A stretch of DNA of 64,000 nt, taken from assembly GCF_030272615.1 (NCBI RefSeq), contig NC_081409.1, forward strand, positions 242,605,924 to 242,669,923, written 5' to 3'. Within the stretch, counting starts at the first letter, position 1. Every line of letters begins with the position of its first letter. This DNA comes from Cryptomeria japonica (taxonomy: Eukaryota > Streptophyta > Pinopsida > Cupressales > Cupressaceae). A model generated the notes under the pieces. That model made no database searches and was not told the DNA's origin. It saw nothing but the letters and a program-made list of their open reading frames with translations. A program made the translations under genes and the position numbers. Positions 1 to 13,714 of this stretch are shown in pieces.

Positions 1-374
1 AACCCAGATATTAAAATTTTCTGCAAACTGAAAACAGCATAAACGGTGCCCAGAAGATAGCAAAATTCCCTAAGTCAACAGAATTAGCAGAAATTGTGAA
101 CTGTTTTTAAATTATGTATTTGAACAAGTGAGGTGGTAATGGTTAAGGTACATGAGCTTTCCTAGAAGAACAAAGCACTCAAGCAATTGGGACAACAAAA
201 AAATTTTAAAAATCTTAAGCTCCCTCCCGCTCATAGGACATGTGGAATCATCCTCAGAAAATAAAGTGACAGCTTATCAAATAGATTCCTCCACCAAAAA
301 GAAAACTGCTATGAGCTGCCACCCAAAGCCTGGGCAGTCCAAGTGAATCTGGAGCAGGGTGTGTAATTAAGAGA

Positions 375-720
375 TTGGAGTGGGAAACTACTATTAGCTG
401 CCACCCAAAAACTTACATTTGAAACCAACAATGAAGTGGAGGCCCAAGCACTTGCATCAGGTCTGAAAGTGTGCATAAAAACTAGAATGTGTGATTTACT
501 CATTGAATGTGACTCCATAGTAATTGGTAGGCAAGCAAACACAAAAATTCTACTGACTAGAAGATCAGAAATATTATGGAACTTCGAAGTGATCTGGAAA
601 ATGTTAAGAAATGTTGGATACTTACTCTATACAGCATTTCTTCCGTGAAGGGAACAAATTTACTGATGCATTAGCTAATTATGAAATGGAACACAGTGAA
701 TGAAATCATTGATTAGAAGA
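375..720 (+). pseudogene. LINE RNase H domain remnant
   Basis: Two nearby plus-strand frames read like the plant LINE-type RNase H domain that follows reverse transcriptase. Visible are EVEAQALASGLKVC, then LLIECDSIVIG and, near the end, EGNKFTDALAN, which match the family pattern of E..AL..GL, IE.DS and EGN..AD.LA. The frame is disrupted by stops before 430 and after 715, and no reverse transcriptase is visible upstream in the window. It is a 5'-truncated or decayed fragment, in the opposite orientation to the surrounding NRPA2 gene. It probably lies in that gene's next downstream intron. Confidence 0.55.
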
Positions 721-1226
721 TATCCATATGGACATAAGGATTTAGACTAAGAACATCCTTGAAATGGCACTCGAAATAATTAGCACCATCAGACTTGGAG
801 ATACTATGCCTTCATGCCCAAGAATGCTATAGGAACTTGGGTAGATTTTCCCACTGTTAATTGTAGCAGAACTGAATGTAATTTCTCCAAATTTTAATAT
901 ATGGGAGCAAACCTCTAGTCTGCATTTACAAGTCCAAAAAAAAAACTTTAGATATGATTAAACTAAACTGTTTACACTAAGTTCACACCAATAATCCAGA
1001 TAGGAATAATTAAGAAAGTCTGCTATCTTTTTACAGTGTAATGCAACCAGCATGAAAATGACCTCCACAGGAAACCTACACATTATAGTGACAAACATAT
1101 GCACTTAAGGACATGAATATTTACCCAGAGAATGTAATGTAACGGTATGATATTGGCATAGTTATCACAGTACATTTCTTGGAATCAATTAGTTTAAGAA
1201 TTCAGGAAAATGATGGAAGCACATGC
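721..1226. other. intronic sequence, nothing recognised
   Basis: This AT-rich stretch shows no convincing coding frame. It should be the start of the NRPA2 intron after the exon ending at 1227. The next expected exon, which follows the conserved GPFEQ segment, was not found down to position 1, so this intron runs out of the window. Confidence 0.5.
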
Positions 1227-1391
1227 CTGCTCAAATGGACCAATAAGTTCTATGTCTGGCTGGCCATTGCTTGCATTCAAAAGATTCTTCACTGGTCGAA
1301 TAAATCTTGCAGATGTGGTAAAAAGATATAGTCCAGGATATGCACCAGAAAATGTACACGGAACATATCCCACCTCAAGATCCTCTGGAAC
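1227..1391 (-). CDS. NRPA2: NRPA2 exon, last one in window
   Basis: This 165-bp exon (55 codons) encodes [36 protein letters not shown] and a [10 protein letters not shown] end. The boundary after FEQ uses CAG followed by GCATGT, so a GC-AG intron is proposed. A GT four bases further would add residues not expected in the family. The 3' end is less certain than the 5' end. Confidence 0.88.
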
Positions 1392-4300
1392 CTGGAGTAT
1401 GTAAAACCAACAAAGTAAAAAAGAGAACACATTCGATCTGAATAAAACCTACAAAAATAACATCAACTACCAGCACACAAATTTTCTTGTATACAATTAA
1501 TGGCAAGGAAAACTTACCTCAGATGTCTTGGAAAGCTTCAAACTCCGCAGGTGTTTGACAGCTCCTTCAATCGTCAACGAATTAAGATATCCAATGACCC
1601 GACCATCAAGAAGAACACTCAAAATTTCTGGAGGACCACCACGTTCTAATCTTGGCAGCACAGGGATCATACCATAGTCTATCAGAACATTTGTGATTGA
1701 TTTCCGTAGTTTCATATAATCTTTGAACTTTAATTCTGAATCAGTATCTGATGTGATTCCTGCAATTGTATCATTTCATTCCAATCAAGTGCATGTTTGA
1801 ACAATGGCATACCGTGGAGATGAAGAAATACAGGAACATAAAAGGAATGGGGACAGGGTTGTGCGAACAGGAGACTAAGAGGTGGGTACAATTGCATATA
1901 ACATAGATTGAAGTAAGCAGACGATTTGGGAACAGCGACCTGCTTCACTATAATGATATATACTCTGGAAAATTCTACTATGATGAATCGATGTTTTTCA
2001 GGTAAATATACAACACTTGTGTAACTGTTCTTCATTCTAGTTTTCTTGAAAACCAAAACTCTATTACTTTGTGTTTGGAAATCTTTTGTCCATGCATATT
2101 ATTCAACAAACAAATAATTGGAAATAGTATATCATTCAACATCACATGAAGCAAAATGGTACCTATGAGATGGAGCAAACATCTTCAGCCTAAACCCCAT
2201 AGGATCGACAATAAATATTGAAATGCAAAACAACAGAACACATACAATGTACTTACTACACATAGCTGTCAAATGGTTTAGAAGTCCACATGGAGATCCA
2301 TCTGGTGTGTGCACAGGACACATAAAGCCCCATGACCTGCAAGATAAAAATAATAAAGAACGTCCCAGATCCAAACCATCATGATATTATTTGAATATAT
2401 TTAAACATTAAAATACTTATTTCTGGCCAGCATGTTGTACCAAAATATTAGAACTTACTCTGGAAGCAGCTTGCGCACTGTAGTAGTTCGCATTTGTGCA
2501 AAGTATGCTCCTCTGTGAACAGATCGGAAATGTGAAAGAAAACGGAAAAAGTTGAGCTTCTCCGCAATGACAGTCATTCCAGAACTCTGTTACATCCCAA
2601 AATGTTCAATCAATAGAGAACATATGACTTTTAAGTTTGTGTTCCCTAATACCATCATGCCTGTGTATGTATATGCTACATGCATATACATACAAACACA
2701 AGCACACAATCTATGCATGTGGTATAAAAATATTGTATGCATACTTTATATGCATGTTAATAATTTTGTTAACATAGTTATCATACAAGTGAAAATTTGG
2801 ATTATAAGATTATAAACAAACAAGATTATAAGACAATTTGGACTTTTTCGACCATTAAAACTTAAAAATTTTGTTAACATAGTTGTCATGCAAGTGAAAA
2901 TTTTATCAAAGAACAAGAAAGGTCTACTGACCTAGATGTCCTTTTAGTGTTACACCTGCTCTTCATGCCCTATATGGTAAATGTTAAGATAATCATTGTG
3001 CAAGTAGAAAATTTATCAAAGAACAAGAAAGATCTGCTGATCTTGGCATCCTTTTGTAATGGTATTTATTCTTGGTGTCTTTGATTTCTTCTATAAAGCC
3101 TTGGTAAATGATTTGCTTGGAAAAAGAACCAGATCCAGTTGCATATGTACCCGATCCAAGTCCTGGTCCAGGCTCCCTGTGGAGCTCAATTGATCTAAAT
3201 ATTATAATAAATTTCATAATTTTTGACAAAGCCATTTTCATTTTGAGTAACGATTATTGTTTTAAGGAAATAATCAGGAATATCCTAAAAAGGGACATTA
3301 CAAAGATCTTCCTTCATCTTGAAGAAGACTCAGAAGCAGTTGCATGCAAAGAGACGTGAGTGCACTGCTACTAAGCCTTCAGGATTGATTTCCACGAAAG
3401 CAAAGGAATCATAAAAATCTAGTGCAACATCTACAACCGGGGTTAATGAAAATGTTCCTAAAACAAGATCAACTACAGTTGGGGCCAGTGGAGGAGATGG
3501 CAAAGAACATGATAAAGAAGTGAAGCTTAAAAGTTCTTGTGCTCAAGATCCTCATAAGTCTAGAGCCAAGTTACAGGTGAAAAGACATCAGATAAAGAAG
3601 TGAAGCTTAAAAGTTCTTGTGCTCAAGATCCTCATAAGTCTAGAGCTAAGTTACAGGTGAAAAGACCTCAGATAGATCTAGATATTAAAGAAATCTAGGA
3701 CAATACTGATATTCTCCAACAGAATCTATCCTTCTCACCTCCTTCACCTCCTTGCACCTTGAATGCAAATAATGTTGTACATATGTCTCCTCCCCCATCA
3801 TCCAGTGATGCTCCTGAAACACTGCCAACAAAAACTGTTCTGCCACCCATTGCCCCAACTTTTACATTGAACTCATCTAAGATTCAATCTTCCTCCCAAT
3901 GGCTAACAGAAATAGTTTGTAAGATAAGGAAATATCAAGATGTCATTGAACCTGATTTCGATGTGTTTGCCAAATTGTTGCGTAGTGCTACTCAAAACCC
4001 TAAAAAGGCTCAAATTGCTTCAAGGCTAATAATTAATTCTTTAGGAGAACAATACTTGGAGATGCCAAACCGATTAATGAAAAAGATACTGAGGAGACAA
4101 CAGAAATTGATTATCAAGTTTTAAGAATAGACATAGTCCCTTCAACACATAAAGAAGGCAACATAATTTCCAGGTTTCAGTTGCAAAGCTTGTGCAGAAC
4201 AGAGAGAAAGAAAAAGCCACCAAGGAACACCCTGAAGAGAAAGTATAGGTGTTAACTTCTTATATTAAAATTATTTTAAATCTTTTAACACAGGCACTAG

Positions 4301-7300
4301 ATGGGCCTTTGATTATTGATAATTCAGATATACATGGTATTGATAAAGGTGCGACCAAAAGGTTTAACAAATATCACACATCTAGAATATCCTCTTAATC
4401 CTGGGTTGAGTGACTATAGACGAACTCTTTTACATTGAAATAAGTATAATGTTATATAAGGAAAATGTAGAAAAGAAAAGCACAGAGGAATCCATCTGTC
4501 GTTTAGCAGTAAGGCATATACAACATATGTCAAAGATTGATACAAATATACTGCTAAACAAAAAAGACTTTACTAAAATTTAAGAATATAATGACATCAC
4601 ATAGATTAGAAGTATTGAATGGAAACTCTTAGTTATCAGGCAAGTCATCAATGAATTAACGAAACTCTCCAAATCTGAAATTCCGATAGGCTATCTAGCT
4701 ATGGAGGTGAGTATCCTTAAGGAAAATGATTCAGCTATAGAGGATATCCAGGTGATCAAGCAAGATTTAAAGGATCAAATTCACAAAGAACTGTTTACTC
4801 AGGACTAGGAGAATGTTACCACCGGTACTATGACTAAGTTATCTACATTATCATATACAGCTGGTAGCTTAGAAAAAGAGTTGTTAGTCATCAAACCAAA
4901 GATCACAGAAGTTGGAAATTCTCTTTCAATTTTGAAGCAACGTTTGGTCAACATAATGGTCCCAATAACCATGGCTTTAAAACCTGTGGTAAAGCAATAT
5001 AGGAATTATAAAGCTGCCTCCACACCTACAGACAAGTGAGAACTTCAAAAGACTATTGTGTTTCAAGGTGTTTTACCTTATGATTTATCCTTCAAGTCAT
5101 TTTATATCACTTGAATGTATTTATTTTTTTAACTTTGCGTTCAGTTTCACTTTCTTGTAAAGTTGTAAATTTAAGAGTTAGTTATTAAAGAATTCGATAT
5201 ATATAGGTCTTTGTCCTCTTGAAAGGGACTTTTTGGGTCTTTCATGATTTGAACTTGCAAAACAAGTTGTATAACTGTTTTACAAAGAAATAAGAATGAA
5301 GAATATCTGAAAGGTGTTGTTCATATATTGAGTTGTTTACTTCTCTTGTGTTTGGTGAATGACTTTTCTTTGTAATATCTTTTCAAAATTAGATTACAGC
5401 ACCATAAGTTTTACATGTGAAGCTATTTGTGTCATGTAACCTAGAAAAGTTCGTGGTAGTCATTTTTCCTTGTTGCATATCATAAATCTTTATAGTATTT
5501 GCTGTAGTACTTTCAGAAGAATTTTCTTTAAGCTGCAGTAAAGTTGATGTGTTGTTATTACACAAGCAAGAAGCCTGAGTTGATATTCATAGGTTTGTTA
5601 GTTCAGTTTTTCTTTATCCTTTAACTTCATCTTTTAGGTGCATACATGCATACATACATGATACATGCATCAATATATCCATACATGCTTACATACATAC
5701 ATCCATCCATACATACATACATACACATCCATACATCCATTCATAGATACATGCATACATCCATACATACATTCATTCATACATACATATACATCCATAT
5801 ATCAATACATACATACATCCATACATACATACATCCATGCATACATACACATCCATATATCCATACATACACATCCATACATGCATGCACGCATGCACAC
5901 ACACGCACATGCATACCTGCATACATATGTATGTACATGTATGTGTATATGCATATGTAATATGTATATGTATGCGTATTAACATTTGACAAGTCACTGA
6001 ATTTTGAATTTATAAGTCCTCTCTTTTTCAAAAATTATGAGGTATTTAAATATTTTTGTTGGCAAATGAGTATCATTGTTTTTATATTCTATACACCCAA
6101 CCATACAGAACCTTGTATCTATAGTCGTACCTGTACTGACCTTGTACCACAACTGATAACTTAGATTGTTTATATCAGTGTTCCACGGGCGTTGGGGACG
6201 GCGGGACGGGGGGACGGGGGGGACGCGTTTCCGGGACGGGGGGACCAAGGGCCTAAATTTGGGGACGGCGGGGGGACGGCGAGGGGACGGCGGCGGGGGG
6301 GGTGGCGGGGTGGTGGTGCTCATATACTTGTACATATACATATAGTACTTGAAAAACTAGTTTTGAAAAGATGTATGACAATATTACAGTGTAAGAATTA
6401 CATTTGAAATGAGACTATAGGAAATTTGAAATACTAAATCTAAATACCAAGATTTCTAAGTTGTGTTGTTATATGGAGCCTAATCAAACTCGGAGGTTAG
6501 ATTTTCCCTACTTCTATCGGCGCAGTTTCCCCCTATATTTTTCAACGGGGGTTTGGGGGCAGCGCCCCCAAGTTGGGGTCAAGGGGCATCGCAATTAGAG
6601 TTACCCCTTAACCCTCCAAAAACTTAAAAACTCACTTTTTTTTAAAATTTTAATTTTAAACATTGCATATAAGTGGGGGCGACAGGAGACGTCTGGGCGT
6701 CTCCCCGTCCTTGGAGAGACGTCTGCACGTCTCTTGAAGGACGGGGAGACGCCCAAACGTCTCCCAAGGAGACGTGGAGGCGTCTCCATGTCTCTTTGGG
6801 AGACGCCCAAACGTCTCCCAAGGAGACGTCTCCACGTCTCCACGTCTCCCTGGGAGACGCGGGGACGCGGGGACGTCTCCGCGTCCCGGCGGCGTTTGGG
6901 TGGCGGTGGCGGGACGGCGGGGGACGTCGCGTCCCCGTCCCCCCGTCCCCGAGACGTTTCTGACGGGGGGACGCGCCCAAAAAGGGGGGGGACGCGTCCC
7001 CGTGGTTCACTGGTTTATATAAAGTCTGAATGACCTAATTGCATTCAACTTTGATTACTAGCATCAAACTTAGACACGGCAAAACCTCAACAAACCCAAA
7101 ATTTGTGACCCGGCAAAGACTCAGGAAAAACTTGACAAAAAACTTGACAACTAAAATTTGAAACTCCATCTCATTAATTGTACTAAAAAGTGTTCTATTA
7201 AATTTCATTCATTTGAATATAAAGTATAAAATCACATTATCATGCAAATTCCTAATACAATAGTTAGCTGGTAACTGTTATGAACTTATGATGATTGCCA

Positions 7301-10300
7301 TTGAAATCATCATCATAATTAATAAATTGCATATTACAAATTTTACATCTTCTTCTTCCTTAATCTAGTGAAACTTGAGGAGAAGTTCTAATTGTTGCAC
7401 TCCATTGCAGCCCCTTGCTAGACATTGGAGACCGTGTTTGAGGCTCTAACTTGACCAAATCAATTACCTCCTCTAATGTGTTGTCTACCTTTCTTGTGCA
7501 AAGCTGAAGGTTGTGTTCTATTTGGTTAATAATATCGGCATTTGAATCTTTGATAGTCAAATACTTCATCATTGATCAATGATATTATGATAGTGATAAA
7601 GATAATTGTCTAAGTTCGATTCTAGTCTCCGGTCCCAACTCCCCTCATTGTAATCAAATTTCTTATCTAAGAAGAGATCCCAATAACTAATTGTAGCCTA
7701 GGAGTGTGTAATGTCCCCTTTTGGATTACTCTATATTTTGCCCTAGAATCACAAATTCAATAAAACAAGGAACATAATATAGTTACTATAACTTTTGCCC
7801 AAACGATCTAAAGCCAAATAGATCCTTGTTGAGATCCTGCAATCATGTTAGACAAATATTGAGGATACAATTCACAAGATCAACCATTACTAGGGTTAAA
7901 GATTATATATTCAAAAATTATCTTAGTCATATAGCCTATCTAATTTATTGCTTGGGTTCAATCATAACAAAGCTCACATTAGGAGACATGATAGCGTGCC
8001 CGAAGCAATCCTCTACCCTAGGCCCAAGACCGGATATACCATCCCTCTTGGCCTCATGTGGCCTTTTGCCATCCATATGAGGTGGTGTCCTTACTGATGT
8101 ATCCTATAGCTGTTCTCCCTCATCATGCCACCCTTATTCATCCTCCAATGATTGAGACTCGCTTGAATCCATCTCAACAATCAATCAATGCAAGGGTTGG
8201 AGGAGAACCTACAATAGGGTGCCCAAAGCAATCCTCTACCCTAGGCCCAAGAGTGGATATACCATCCCTCTTGGCCTCATGTGGCCTTCCGCCATCCATA
8301 TGAGGTGGTGTGCCTAGTGAGGAATCCTATAGCCATTCTCTCTCCTTGTATTTCCTTCCTCACCTTGCCATGATTTATTGTTGCTATTTAGAAATCCATG
8401 TTACTACTTATGTCTAATATATATGAAATTGTGTGTCGGCATACATATTAAACACATACATATCCATGCATACCACGATGTCACTGCCTGCTGACTAATA
8501 CAGATTCTGATCTGATCTGATCGCTATTATGAAACTGCTGATTTTCTTCGATGTTCTTTCTTTGTCTTCCTTGTTATTCAATCAACTTGCTTGGTTCCTT
8601 ACAAACTGATCTGCCCTTTTATACATCCTCCATCACAGTTCTGCATAAACACCTATTCAGCTCTGCTTATAACAATTCTGATATATCTTCCTTTCTGCCT
8701 CTGAGAACTAGACTGCTGCTTTATACTTACTAAACGCTGCCCCTTTTATTTTCTCTGCTCTTTCTAATGATTTTCCTTACTTTTTCTGAATCCCTCTTGT
8801 CAATAAGATTTCCTCCTTTCTATATCTTCTACAGTGGAAAAGTCATGTCCATTAGTTAGGTCGGCCCTCCCTATTTTGCCTTGGTTGGCCCTTAAATAGT
8901 CACATGCGAAAAAAAAAATTAATCTCTTTTGAGTCAGCCTACATAAACAATTCACCATTTTTAATCTCTTTTAGGTTAGCCTAAGTCAGCCTCCCTATTT
9001 TCCTAAAATTTATTAGGATAAATCTTCGTTTTATAAAGCTATTCTAAGCAATTCTTGGTCAAAATAATTGTATAGTTTTGAACTGGCCGGCTCTCTTCCA
9101 TGAGTCTAGTCGGCCTCCCATGTGCTATCATCCAAGTTTAATATATAAAAAGGCTTGGGTTAGATGTCCTTTCACATTGTGGATTGTGTTGTAAGGGCAG
9201 AGTTATGGTATGGCATGACAAAGTGGAGACTTCATTGGGGCTGAGGGGTAATGCCCCTAGAGTTATGGTATGGCATGACAAAGTGGAGACTTCATTGGGG
9301 TTGAGGGGTAATGCCCCTAGTGGAGATCTGGGGGCAACACCCCCAGCAGGGACAAGGGGTAGTGCCCCTCACGAGGCTTGAGGGCAGCAAATTAAAGCGT
9401 TTGAAACCACACAAAACTTATGTCACACACCATTTTCACAATTTTATCACTACATATTTGGCATATTTTTGTGATGAATATTTGCTCTCTAAGTGCTATG
9501 TGAGGAAATGTGAGGGGTGTTCATGCATTTATAGGACAAAATCATGACTTTTTTGACAATATTTTTCCACTTTAATTCTTCATTCTTTCATGTTTCGCAT
9601 TTTTAATGTGTCTAGCGAGTTTCTTGTCAAGCTCCTAGAGTTCAACAAATATAATTAGTGAGTTAAATTGGTGAAAAATAGGCGAGTAATCACCGAGTTT
9701 GTCAACTATAACTAGCATCAACATAAACCCAAATCTAAGATCTACCAAAATCCGACAGAACCTCCAATTAAGTGAAGTCTCATACAAATTAAATTACTTT
9801 CAATACTGACTATTCCTTTGGCACAGGATGGTACAAATACTAGATCACATTGGCACCATCTCTACTTTCTTTGGTAATGGGACCGAACCCACCAAATGAC
9901 TTCATCATTACTCCTTTCCAATTCACGCATGAAAGAGCAACCATTTTATCTATTACAATTCTATCTTGCTTGCATCTCATGGACTAAAATCATTTATACT
10001 TTGAACTTGTTTTTCAATATTTACTTCTATATATAACACTTCTATATTCCAAGTTCCAACAATTAAGAGTGGTATCTGTTGACGTGTCTAAAGTCGCGTA
10101 TTGCTATGACTCTATCCGGCCAATGCAGAATACAATGTTCTCGTTGAGTATCATATCCTCTCTTGTATAAGGAATCCCTAATGCTGTTTTTAATCAATCA
10201 AAGGGGACAACCTCAAGGTTCCAAATGTCAGTTCTTGACTGTAGGAAAACTCAACGGTCGATGTGTTTTGCTGGGAGCACAAGGGGACTTACGTTTACAA

Positions 10301-13300
10301 CAAGCTGGTCTACTGTGATTCTCAGACTAGGGAATAAAATCAAAAGGGAAGGGTTTAGGAAACCTAAACTTAACAAGACTGGTATGCCGGTAGACGGATT
10401 CAACATAACCAATCCCTGCTTGGCCAAAATAACTCACAACCTCACAGGAACGGTGCAATCTTCAAGGGGACTTGGAAGATTTTCAGACTGCAGGTGCATG
10501 GCTAAGCAACCAATTCTGGCGCAGCTCAGACAGACACCTGCAATTGAACTAAACACGATTTAAAGGCTCAAGCTAACCATACACAAGGATACACAATCAG
10601 CATATCCTCAATCATATGAGCCCAAATCCATCAGATACCTGCACACCCAAAAAAGAAAGATCTATCTAAATTGCTGAAAGAAACCATGCCAATAGACTAA
10701 AACCAACATGATAAACACCAAATCAATGTCCATTATATTGATTCTAGCTGCCTATTACAACAATTTCTAAGCATTTCTATGCTACTCCTAAAATCTAACT
10801 TTCTACAAAACTCTAACCTATTCGAACTGAAATCTAACAATCTAACTGCCTAAAAATCTAACAATAATCTAACCCTTTACAAAAGAAAGGCCTCTGCCTT
10901 TTATAGACTTTACATATTCAATCAGTGAGCAGCTTTAACCCATGCCAACTCAATTCTCAGTTATCCACGCAACCACTATCCAACTACCTACAACTATTTG
11001 GCTTTAATTTAGTCAATTTGGCAGTTAGACAAAACTTATCCACAACTGACCTGTTTCCCCTTTGTTTCAAAATATCTTGAGCGGGACACACAGGCAGCTT
11101 TACAATAAACAATTTCAGTTCTTTAAACAGAATTTCTGGAATTAAATCCAGCTATGCATTTCTGAGTTTGCACATTTTGAATGTTCTTTTGCTTTTTGTC
11201 TTCAATCTTGCTGGTGGACTTCAACTTTGTGGTTCAGGTGGTGGTGAGCTTCTCCGTGCTTCGTCGTGCGTTCCTGTATTTCCTCATCCGGTGTTGGTCG
11301 CGATCAAGGCTCCTTGACGTTTCAGGCTTTCTCCTGATTCTTCCCGACAACGCCTTCGACCTGCAAACAATCAATTCCACTTTTAATAATCATTTTGAAA
11401 AATTATAAAAATTAATTGAACTTTATTTAGGTAATGTCGGGCCTCCGGTTGGCGAAGGCAGAAGATGCTCAAACGCCTCCTCTCTGACAATGAAATTCGA
11501 CCATTAACTTTATATCTTTGCACTTATTTTGAGACCAAGGGGAAAAATTCAGCCTTGAGAGGCAATGGCTTGACTTCCTTTTGACTCGGCGTTTAAGGTG
11601 AAAATACAGACACCTAACCCATCATTTGTTAAAATTCGGCCATTTAGAACATATTGCAAACTCGGGTCGTCTTTGCAAGGTCGGGGCCTTTAGACAAAAT
11701 GCAAGATTTAAAAAGAAATGCCCCCCTTTGTGCAAGAAATTCGGTCCTTTGGGGAGAATTGTAAGGATCGTGCTTCATCGTGAAATGTGCACCCCCCCTT
11801 TACATACTTTGCAAAGTTACCCAAGAGGCCGAACTTTTTCTTCTTTCGTCCCTCTTGAGTGAAATATAAGCCATACCCCCTCTTGGGCAAAACTTGATTT
11901 TGGAAGGGAGTGCAAACTCGACTTTGAAATTCGGTTTATAAAGCCGAAATGCAAACCCTCAATCTTAAGAAAAGACTCGGCCCTTCACTCGAAATGAAAT
12001 TCGGCCATTTGGATGAAACTGAGCGATCTCTCCTTTGGCAAAATGTGAGATTGAGTTCATTTTGATTGACTTTCTACTCATGGACCTCCTTGCGCGATTC
12101 TGGTTCTTGAATAATTTTCGGCTAAAAAGAAGACCCTTTGCGTGATTCTGGCTCTTCATTTCATTTGGCGAGCTTAAACGTTTTGGCCATCTTCGGCCAA
12201 ATAAGCTAAAATGCGTGATTCTGGCTCCTCTTCTTGTTTTCAGCTCATTAACTCATTTTGCGCGACTTTACACTTAAGTTTAGTTTCAACTTAGAAGCAA
12301 CTTTGGCGAGTTTCAGTTATTCTCATTTTCGGTTGAAAGAAACTTTTCGCGATTTTCAGTTATTCTCATTTTCGGTTGAAAGAAACTTTTCACGACTTTC
12401 ACTTAGTGACTCGTTTTTCGGCTAGAAAAGAACTTTTGCGAGCTTTTGTTATAAAACTCTCTTTTGGATTCTTTGTTATTTTCGGCTCACAGGGCATCTT
12501 TGCAAGCCTCTCTTAACTCGGCCTAGGAGATGATATTTTCATTTTAAGTGTTATTTCGGCTTTGAAGGACGATTTGCAGCTCGCACTTTGGCCTTCTAGG
12601 CCGATTTGTGCCTTGCTTGTTTGAATTTCGGCCTTGGGGCCGATTTGCCAACTTTGGGTTCTCATTTTGGCCTTCTAGACCAACTTTAACTTCTTCCCTC
12701 AAATCTTGGCTTGTAGGAGGCCGATTTTAACTTGGAACGACTTTGTATTTTGGGTATAAAGGCCGGATTTGACAGTTTTAATCTTGCAATTCGAGCAATT
12801 AGGCCGATTTGTGCCTTCCCTCAAATTTAGGCCCAGGAGAAGTGTTTGTGCGAACTTGATTCTTGCGGCCTTTGAAGGCTTGATGACAAACGCAAGGGCA
12901 ACATGAATTCGCCCTAAGACTTAAGGCTCTTACACTAATTTTCTCTTATTTCGGCCTTGGAGGTCGGCTTGAGCTTTAACGTTTTGAATTTCGTGTCTCG
13001 CTGCAAGAATGTGTGATTTACATCTGGAGGTAAAAGTTTGAATCTTGCTTTTAAAACTCTTTACATAGAACACCTCTCAACATACTTTGGCGCCTAGACT
13101 CAGGGTTATCACGGGATTACACAAAAACTAAAAGACTCAAGAAAGATCCGAACTTTCCTACGGCCCTCCCTCTCTCATTCAGGCAAACTTCAAAAAATGA
13201 TGGGGTCCCCTGTCCATGACAGGGTATGTGTGCAGAACGCACAACAGTATCCAATGGATATCTCTTGGGATCCAAATCATGCCAATGGAGAATGCATATA

Positions 13301-13669
13301 AGCTTGGATGGGCATGTCTTATATAAGTCAGTGGTTTCATAAGTATAGTTTCTTGAGTAATTAGTTCATAAGTATTGTTTACATAAGTCTTGATCTTCTA
13401 TTGTTATGCTTCTACAAGTTTGTAGGAAGGTTTTGGTATTTTATGAATTTTATATTGCTTTAACATAATAGCTTTTCAAATTCTCAAAACATAGACTACA
13501 ATTTTCCTCTCCACTTGTGGGAACACCAAATACACAATGGGTCATCCACTTCCTTATGTGCACAACCCATACAAGGATCACTCATAAAAACACAAAACAA
13601 CATCCCAACAAACTTCTTGAGGACACTCTATCCAAAAAATTTACGATTTATAAAAATGGGAGTGTGACA

Positions 13670-13714
<45 letters not shown>

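Larger units (their letters stand above)
7057..9721. mobile_element. candidate TE bounded by 11-bp direct repeats
   Basis: ACTAGCATCAA occurs at 7057-7067 and again at 9711-9721. Just inside are GACACGGCAAAACCTC on the left and, on the opposite strand at the right, GACAAACTCGGTGATTACTCG, a weak inverted similarity. A sequence like the right end recurs at 19280-19330. The interior holds the duplications at 7993-8310 and 9200-9319, a TGTAATGTCCCC motif at 7707 and no transposase. It may be a hAT-like non-autonomous element, but the exact ends are not fixed. Confidence 0.4.
10077..13246 (-). mobile_element. giant solo LTR, 3.2 kb
   Basis: Sequence from TGTTGACGTGTC to GCACAACA, flanked by a perfect 5-bp duplication GTATC (10072-10076 and 13247-13251). 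No internal retroviral genes lie between or beside a second copy, so it is a solo LTR left by recombination. Both ends match the 4.6-kb solo LTR at 57576-62141: the start TGTTGA(C/T)GTGT, the internal CACAAGGGGACTTAC at about 10277, and the end with GGTCCCC...ATGTGTG...CACAACA. A TATA-like box on the minus strand (10899-10905) suggests that orientation, with U3 at the high-coordinate side. Confidence 0.85.

Noticed and set aside
5646-6031. Overlapping 74-105-codon open frames on both strands
   Set aside because: They are read-through of the CATA/CATC microsatellite, with repetitive His-Thr-Tyr-Ile content.
6601-7033. Several open frames on both strands rich in Arg, Gly and Pro
   Set aside because: Produced by the GACGTC-rich palindromic repeat of the hAT MITE, with no protein-like composition.
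7707-10058. A 2.35-kb LTR from TGTAATGTCCCC to TTCCAACA followed by a PBS-like AAGAGTGGTATC
   Set aside because: It would cross the border of the 7057-9721 direct-repeat unit, has no matching second copy, and the PBS match is partial.
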